Shown here: one piece after another, positions 5,946 to 6,350 of the stretch
Position numbering within the stretch: position 1 is the first letter of the stretch
How the letters are laid out: each line of letters starts with the position of its first letter
Assembly: GCA_017424125.1 (NCBI GenBank)
Contig: JAFPBM010000006.1
Coordinates: forward strand, 1 to 6,350
Direction of reading: 5' to 3'
Origin: Clostridia bacterium
GTDB taxonomy: Bacteria; Bacillota; Clostridia; Oscillospirales; Acutalibacteraceae
Length of the DNA: 6,350 nt
Notes under the pieces: model-generated
Seen by the model: the letters and a program-made list of their open reading frames with translations, nothing else
The model's database searches: none
What the model was told of the DNA's origin: nothing
Program-made: the position numbers and the translations under genes

Positions 5946-6350
5946 TTAATCTGTCCAATATTCCGTGTTGGTAATTGTTGCGGCGGTTAAGTAACCGTCT
6001 GCCAAAAAGAAATCGAGTTTGATTTTATCAAATGTTGCCGATAAAACAGTGCAGTTTTGTGCCGGTCCCAAAAGGAAATACTGTTCATCTTCGGTGGCTA
6101 CGTGCTCTGTAAAATCCGCCTCCAATTTTGCGGTAATATCGCTTTTTGTGGTTACGTCAAGAAGTTTAAGACCGTAAACGCTACCGCCCGTTACGGCGAT
6201 TACCGCTATGCCTTTATCCTCGTTTGCTTTTTCGTAATAAAAGGACGCGTTGCTTGTGACAAGGCAAACGGCGGTTTCCCCTGCTACTTCGGAAAGCAAA
6301 ACTTTATCCTGGTCGGCGTCACCCGTATCTTCGGGGAAAACTTTTTTGAA
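5946..6350 (-). CDS. Hypothetical protein (partial, C-terminal 134 residues)
   Basis: I do not recognise this protein. The reading frame is open from the right edge of the window to a TAA at 5946-5948, so the N-terminus lies outside. A TTG at 6297-6299 is a possible internal start but has no clear ribosome binding site, and the frame continues upstream of it with codons that look coding (VFPEDTGDADQDK). The visible part is acidic, with alternating hydrophobic and polar residues suggestive of beta strands (for example AVIAVTGG, YFLLGP, LDFFLADGYLTAA), and has two isolated cysteines. No signal peptide or membrane anchor can be judged, because the start is missing, and no catalytic motif is evident. 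A terminator follows immediately, so it is the last gene of its own transcript and not part of the pyr operon. Confidence 0.75.
   Translation of the reverse strand, partial: FKKVFPEDTGDADQDKVLLSEVAGETAVCLVTSNASFYYEKANEDKGIAVIAVTGGSVYGLKLLDVTTKSDITAKLEADFTEHVATEDEQYFLLGPAQNCTVLSATFDKIKLDFFLADGYLTAATITNTEYWTD

Overview
The window is an ordinary but complete-looking stretch of Gram-positive, Clostridia-type chromosome. Every supported gene lies on the minus strand, so the window reads biologically from right to left. Three things suggest Firmicutes (probably Clostridia, family not determinable from sequence alone): strong AAGGAG-type ribosome binding sites, a PyrR-type attenuator, and an NAD-linked class 1B dihydroorotate dehydrogenase (pyrK beside pyrD).

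From right to left, the layout is as follows. (1) At 5946-6350 is the C-terminal 134 residues of an unrecognised protein whose start lies beyond the window. Its intrinsic terminator is at 5914-5943. (2) At 5722-5913 is the control region of a pyrimidine operon. It has a consensus sigma-A promoter with an extended -10, then a roughly 125-nt leader carrying a PyrR-binding hairpin, an antiterminator and an attenuation terminator directly in front of pyrC. (3) Then come pyrC (dihydroorotase, 4507-5721), carB (carbamoyl-phosphate synthase large subunit, 1333-4503), pyrK (electron-transfer subunit, 574-1305) and pyrD (dihydroorotate dehydrogenase 1B, N-terminal 195 residues, running off the left edge at base 1).

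The genes are tightly packed: a 3-bp gap, a 27-bp gap and a 13-bp overlap. One transcript therefore supplies carbamoyl phosphate synthesis (large subunit only), ring closure to dihydroorotate, and oxidation to orotate. No carA, pyrB or pyrR is present in the window, and carB follows pyrC directly, so these must lie elsewhere or beyond the left edge. End-product control appears at two levels. PyrR with uridine nucleotides would terminate transcription in the leader, and the C-terminal allosteric domain of CarB keeps the positions used for nucleotide binding in the E. coli enzyme.

I found no mobile elements, CRISPR arrays, tRNA or rRNA genes, and no evidence of a previously undescribed system. 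The most informative non-coding element is the fully resolvable PyrR attenuator. The only stretch without a gene is 5722-5945 (224 bp), and it is almost entirely accounted for by the terminator, promoter and leader.
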